A DNA stretch of 64,000 nucleotides from Bacillus sp. RO1 (GTDB taxonomy: Bacteria; Bacillota; Bacilli; Bacillales; Bacillaceae_I). The stretch lies in contig NZ_JAAZWB010000084.1 of the NCBI RefSeq assembly GCF_012524115.1, positions 160,299 through 224,298 of the forward strand, given 5' to 3'. The translations under genes were made by a program, and so were the position numbers. Position 1 is the stretch's first letter. Every line of letters begins with the position of its first letter. The notes below the pieces were generated by a model. That model did no database searches and was not told the DNA's origin. It worked only from the letters and a program-made list of their open reading frames with translations. Below are positions 60,430 to 64,000 of the stretch, piece by piece.

Positions 60430-61932
60430 ATGCTTAAAGATGCAATCGTTATCGGAACAGGTTTTGGTGGAATTACTGCGGCAGCTCTTCTTGCAAAATC
60501 TGGGTTCGACGTTTTGACCCTTGAAGCTGCCAGTGAGCTTGGTGGGTGTGCGAGCAAATTTGACCGAGGTGGATATCGGTTCAGTGCTGGTGCGACAGTT
60601 GGCATGGGTTTTGAAGAGGGTGGGATGTTAAAGAGACTCTTTGAAGAGCTAAATGCACCAATTCCTCCAATGAGAAAGCTTAATGAAATAATGAATGTGT
60701 ACCTTCCTGACCGGACGGTTACTTATTTTTCGGACAAAGAGAGCTGGTTTAAAGAAATCGTTAAAAAATTTGAGTGCGATCAAGTCCGTATTCATGCATT
60801 TTTTGAAGATGTATTTAAGGTAGCCGAGATATTGCAGAAATTTGTGGAGAAACGCGCTATCTTTCCACCATCCACTGCATCAGAGTATTTTCATTTACTA
60901 AAAAGTATGGATGTGAAACTTCTAGGGTTGACACCTTACTTGACGCAATCAGTACAAGACCGGCTATCTAAATTCGGTTTGACGAAAAATAAGCCGTTTA
61001 TGACGTTTATCAATGGTCAGCTGATGGATAGTGTTCAGACCACAGCAGCATCTAGTCCTTCTTTGTTAGGTTATATGGCATTAAGTATTTTTCATAAGGG
61101 AGCATTTTACGTGGAGGGTGGCCTTGCTTCTATCATCCATGCGTTAGCGGAAAACTATCGTACTTCTGGTGGAGAACTGCGCCTGCGTCATAAAGTGGTC
61201 AGTATAGCCAAACAGGGCGATGTCTGGACGATTATGACCAAACGTGGAGAGGTATTTAGAACGAAGCAGGTGATTATGAATGCCCCTATTCATAATGTGT
61301 TTTCGTTGTTGGAGCCAGAGTTGCATATGGATTTACCTATAAAAGAGGAGAAAGAAAAACAAAAAGATGCTTGGGGAGCTTTTACACTTTATATTGGAGC
61401 AGAACCTTCGTTTATGATGCCAGAAACAAGTTCCATCCCATTTCATCATTTTATCTCCTCTTATGACTCTCCATTATCAGAAGGGAATCAGTTCTTATTT
61501 TCCATGTCACAAGAGGGGGATACAAAATTCGCTCCACGTGGAAAAACGTCCATTACTATTTCCACTCACACCAATGTGGACAAGTGGTGGGAGAGGGAAA
61601 GGTATGAAAACTTAAAAGAAGAATACATGGAGAGAATCATTGATTCTATTGATAAAAGGTTTTCGAGTTTCTCTTCCCATATTGATATGAAGATGGCGGG
61701 AACTCCCGTGACTTTCAAGCGTTATACCCAACGGTCTTATGGAAAGGTAGGTGGCTATATTCCATCAGGAAAATATAGTTTATTGAAAAGTTACTCTCCG
61801 AACTCTGGCGTGGATGGGCTATGGTTTTGTGGAGATACCGTTTTTCCAGGAGCTGGTTCATTAGGAAGCAGCTTGAGCGGCTGGATGGTGGCTGATGCAA
61901 TTAGAGGAAATCACCCTCGTCAAAGAGTGTGA
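60430..61932 (+). CDS. Phytoene-desaturase-like FAD oxidoreductase
   Basis: 500 aa. Rossmann FAD motif VIGTGFGGITAAALLAKSG near 7-25, then LEAASELGGCASKFDRGGYR, as in CrtI/CrtN/CrtD desaturases and related isomerases. The C-terminal FAD signature is GLWFCGDTVFPGAGSLGSSL near 460. It probably acts on carotenoid or another polyene; no other carotenoid gene is nearby, so the substrate is not known. ATG 60430 behind AAGAAGGGAACATC. Confidence 0.78.
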   Translation: MLKDAIVIGTGFGGITAAALLAKSGFDVLTLEAASELGGCASKFDRGGYRFSAGATVGMGFEEGGMLKRLFEELNAPIPPMRKLNEIMNVYLPDRTVTYFSDKESWFKEIVKKFECDQVRIHAFFEDVFKVAEILQKFVEKRAIFPPSTASEYFHLLKSMDVKLLGLTPYLTQSVQDRLSKFGLTKNKPFMTFINGQLMDSVQTTAASSPSLLGYMALSIFHKGAFYVEGGLASIIHALAENYRTSGGELRLRHKVVSIAKQGDVWTIMTKRGEVFRTKQVIMNAPIHNVFSLLEPELHMDLPIKEEKEKQKDAWGAFTLYIGAEPSFMMPETSSIPFHHFISSYDSPLSEGNQFLFSMSQEGDTKFAPRGKTSITISTHTNVDKWWERERYENLKEEYMERIIDSIDKRFSSFSSHIDMKMAGTPVTFKRYTQRSYGKVGGYIPSGKYSLLKSYSPNSGVDGLWFCGDTVFPGAGSLGSSLSGWMVADAIRGNHPRQRV

Positions 61933-61961
61933 TTTCACCTTGTGGGTGCTTATTTACATCG

Positions 61962-62669
61962 TTATTCCTTATCTACTGGAGAAGGGAGGTTATCGTCATA
62001 ATAGTCAAAATAAAGACATCCGTTAGAGGAACGGACTGCATACAATACTTCTTTGCATGTAACACTACGTTTTCTTAACTCTCCTTCGAGCCAGTGTAGG
62101 GAAAGGTTATATTCCGCTAGATTCTTTGTAATAATTTTCCCATCCATTATTAGTTCAATGGGTAACATCTTTTCACTTGGCTGTAGCTGGAGATCCTTTG
62201 GTGTTACGCTCCGGAATAAAGGCTTTTTCAATACTGTGAGGGTTCCATTAGGTTCCACCATAGCATAAAGTACTTCTTCAATTTCAAAAATATCCTTTTC
62301 TCTTAATTGTTGATTTAGATAATCTAATGTGTAACGCATCTTTCTCATATTATTTTCTAGTATCTTTCCCTCTTGAATGATAACGGTTGGGTCACCTGCC
62401 AAGATCTTTCGCGCCTTTCTACTTTTCATAGAGATATAGGCAGTAATAAATAGTATTAAAACAAATATGAAGAATGAAATAAGGAAATGATGAATATCAA
62501 TCGTCAGGTTGAAAGCTAAATTTGCTGTAATGGCCCCTAAAGAAATTCCCGCAATAAAATCAAATAATGTCATCTGTGAGATGGTTTGTTTTCCTAAAAT
62601 TCTCGTTCCTATCAGAAGGATACTGAAGGCTAGAATGGATCGGATGACCACTTCTATGTGTTCAGGCAT
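61962..62669 (-). CDS. YetF/DUF421-family membrane protein
   Basis: 235 aa from ATG 62669, preceded by AAAAGGAGCTGG. Three N-terminal membrane segments (ILAFSILLIGTRILG, FDFIAGISLGAITANL, FLISFFIFVLILFITAY) and then two small cytosolic domains with YTLDYLNQQLREKDIFE and YNLSLHWLEGELRKR, the duplicated DUF421 pattern. Members in Bacillus are often sporulation- or stress-linked, but the function is not known. Confidence 0.85.
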   Translation of the reverse strand: MPEHIEVVIRSILAFSILLIGTRILGKQTISQMTLFDFIAGISLGAITANLAFNLTIDIHHFLISFFIFVLILFITAYISMKSRKARKILAGDPTVIIQEGKILENNMRKMRYTLDYLNQQLREKDIFEIEEVLYAMVEPNGTLTVLKKPLFRSVTPKDLQLQPSEKMLPIELIMDGKIITKNLAEYNLSLHWLEGELRKRSVTCKEVLYAVRSSNGCLYFDYYDDNLPSPVDKE

Positions 62670-62792
62670 TATTCCAGCTCCTTTTCGCAAGACTTCGAGT
62701 TTAATCCTATTAGTATTACCATATAAGGCATGAATAAAAGTATTGCATCATACAGTATTAGTAGGAATTGACCTGAAAAGGAGATGGGAATT

Positions 62793-63236
62793 TTGACTGG
62801 GTATTATTATCCATACTATACAAGGGCTCCACAGGATCCCACTTTAATAGAAAATATCATGAAAGCAATTAATGGAGAATATAGTGCCGTTGCCTGTTAC
62901 GAAAAACTTGCCCAAATGGCACCAGATGCGGAAACTCGAAAGAGAATAACCGAAATAAGAGAAGATGAAATCAAGCACTATAATACGTTCAGTCAAATTT
63001 ATCAATCGTTAACTGGAAAAACGGCCACTCCTGAGATAACGGAAGAGTGTATGGATGATTACCAGGAGGGTTTGGTTGCATCATTGAAGGATGAACAGGA
63101 AACCGTGGATTTTTATTTAGATATCGCTGATTCTACGCAAAATCCTTATATTAGGAGAGTCTTCAAAAGAGCAGCAGCAGATGAGCAGAATCATGCGGTA
63201 TGGTTTTTATTTTTCTATACGGAAAGTAAAGGATAA
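62793..63236 (+). CDS. Ferritin-like (rubrerythrin-type) small protein, YhjR-like
   Basis: 147 aa from TTG 62793; AAAAGGAG lies 9 nt upstream, whereas ATG 62784 touches it and is unlikely. Ferritin-like four-helix pattern with metal-ligand motifs E-Y-x6-Y-E (INGEYSAVACYEKLA near 27-41), E-D-E-I-K-H near 58 and D-E-Q-N-H near 133. Similar to B. subtilis YhjR. It may bind a di-iron centre and act in oxidative stress. Confidence 0.78.
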   Translation: MTGYYYPYYTRAPQDPTLIENIMKAINGEYSAVACYEKLAQMAPDAETRKRITEIREDEIKHYNTFSQIYQSLTGKTATPEITEECMDDYQEGLVASLKDEQETVDFYLDIADSTQNPYIRRVFKRAAADEQNHAVWFLFFYTESKG

Positions 63237-63276
63237 AAAGCAACCGATTTCTCGAGTGAGAAGTCGGTTGCTTTTT
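63235..63276 (+). terminator. Terminator after the ferritin-like gene
   Basis: AAAAAGCAACCGA pairs with TCGGTTGCTTTTT around a loop containing CTCGAG; perfect 13-bp stem. Confidence 0.9.
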
Positions 63277-63318
63277 GGGTTAATAGTGTATGAATCCCTT
63301 AGGAAGAGAATAGCATGA

Positions 63319-64000
63319 AACATTGTCCTCATAGAAGAGCAATGACGCCCGGAGAAAGGGAAAACCAGTAAACATTTTCCTCATAGAAGAGCAATGACTC
63401 CCTTAAGAGGTGGAAATAAGTGAACATTGTCCTCATAGGAGAGCAATGACGCCCTTTAGAGGTGGAAATAAGTGAACATTGTCCTCATAGGAAAGCAATG
63501 ACTCCCTTAAGAGGTGGAAATAAGTGAACATTGTCCTCATAGGAAAGCAATGACTCCCTTAAGAGGTGGAAATAAGTGAACATTGTCCTCATAGAAGAGC
63601 AATGACGCCCGGAGAAAGTGAAAATCCGTAAACATTGTCCTCATAGAAGAGCAATGACGCCCTTAAGAGGTGGAAATAAGTGAACATTGTCCTCATAGGA
63701 GAGCAATGACGCCCTTTAGAGGTGGAAATAAGTGAACATTGTCCTCATAGGAAAGCAATGACTCCCTGAAGAGGTGGAAATAAGTGAACATTGTCCTCAT
63801 AGGAAAGCAATGACTCCCTGAAGAGGTGGAAATAAGTGAACATTGTCCTCATAGGAGAGCAATGACGCCCTTAAAAGGTGGAAATAAGTGAACATTGTCC
63901 TCATAGAAGAGCAATGACGCCCGGAGAAAGGGAAAATCCGTGAACATTGTCCTCATAGAAGAGCAATGACGCCCGGCAGAGGTGGAAATACGTGAACATT
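63319..64000. repeat. 52-bp tandem repeat array (13 units, continues past the edge)
   Basis: Units beginning AACATTGTCCTCATAG start at 63319, 63371, 63423 and then every 52 bp to 63995. Two tail types occur: TTAAGAGGTGGAAATAAGTG (most units) and GGAGAAAGGGAAAATCCGT(A/G) (units 1, 6, 12). There are no unique spacers, so it is not CRISPR. 52 is not a multiple of 3 and no open frame spans it. Units 1-5 and 6-10 repeat the same order of subtypes, a 260-bp higher-order unit. Confidence 0.92.

Noticed and set aside
63319..64000. CRISPR array
   Set aside because: The repeats are contiguous 52-bp units without unique spacers, and no cas genes are present.

Overview
The window looks like a Bacillaceae (Bacillus sensu lato) genome. 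It has low G+C, strong AGGAGG ribosome binding sites, spoVR, GlpP-type antitermination, and the gene order glpP-glpK-glpD-pgcA-yhcY-yhcZ-yhdA-yhdB ... spoVR that is familiar from the B. subtilis chromosome. Two very different halves meet near 33-36 kb.

Left half (1 to about 33.4 kb): a plasmid-like or integrated conjugative element. On the minus strand are a truncated candidate replication gene (1-1204), a 35-aa peptide, a coiled-coil protein and a TubR/TubZ (tubulin-like) partition cassette with a repeat-rich centromere-like region. From 6.6 to 27.9 kb everything reads on the plus strand: a Replic_Relax-type protein, a VirD4-type coupling ATPase, a triple-S1 RNA-binding protein, a winged-helix protein, a lipoprotein, and then a Tad/type II-like machine (two TadZ/CpaE-like proteins, a CpaB/SAF protein, TadA, TadB, TadC). 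These are followed by four tandem pilin-like micro-proteins, two larger pseudopilin-like proteins, a Pro-rich wall-spanning protein and a 1421-aa secreted protein with PKD-like domains. No VirB4 or prepilin peptidase is visible. My reading is a DNA-transfer apparatus that couples VirD4 to a Tad-type pilus. A cargo cluster follows (28.2-33.0 kb), ending in an orphan DndC-like enzyme.

Nearly every plus-strand operon of the element starts with a 5' leader holding a terminator hairpin just upstream of the ribosome binding site. Three of these leaders share a TGGGAA-N3-CCCACA core, which suggests element-wide control by attenuation or antitermination. The S1 protein is encoded behind one of them.

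Junction (33.1-36.5 kb): a nonsense-mutated small gene, an IS110/IS1111-family insertion sequence with a candidate structured guide RNA downstream of its transposase, a hypothetical protein and a GNAT acetyltransferase.

Right half (36.5-64 kb): ordinary chromosome. It carries glycerol catabolism (glpF is not between glpP and glpK), phosphoglucomutase, an AirSR/YhcYZ-like two-component system flanked by palindromes, a flavin reductase, an M14 peptidase, mgtE, a TauE-type transporter, spoVR, a CopB-type copper ATPase locus, a MEDS protein, the fruRKA operon, a carotenoid-desaturase-like enzyme, a YetF-like protein and a ferritin-like protein. Two REP-like palindromic elements and two loci of 52-bp tandem repeats lie here. 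The second repeat array runs off the right edge and shows higher-order organisation. All calls come from reading the sequence; no database search was possible.
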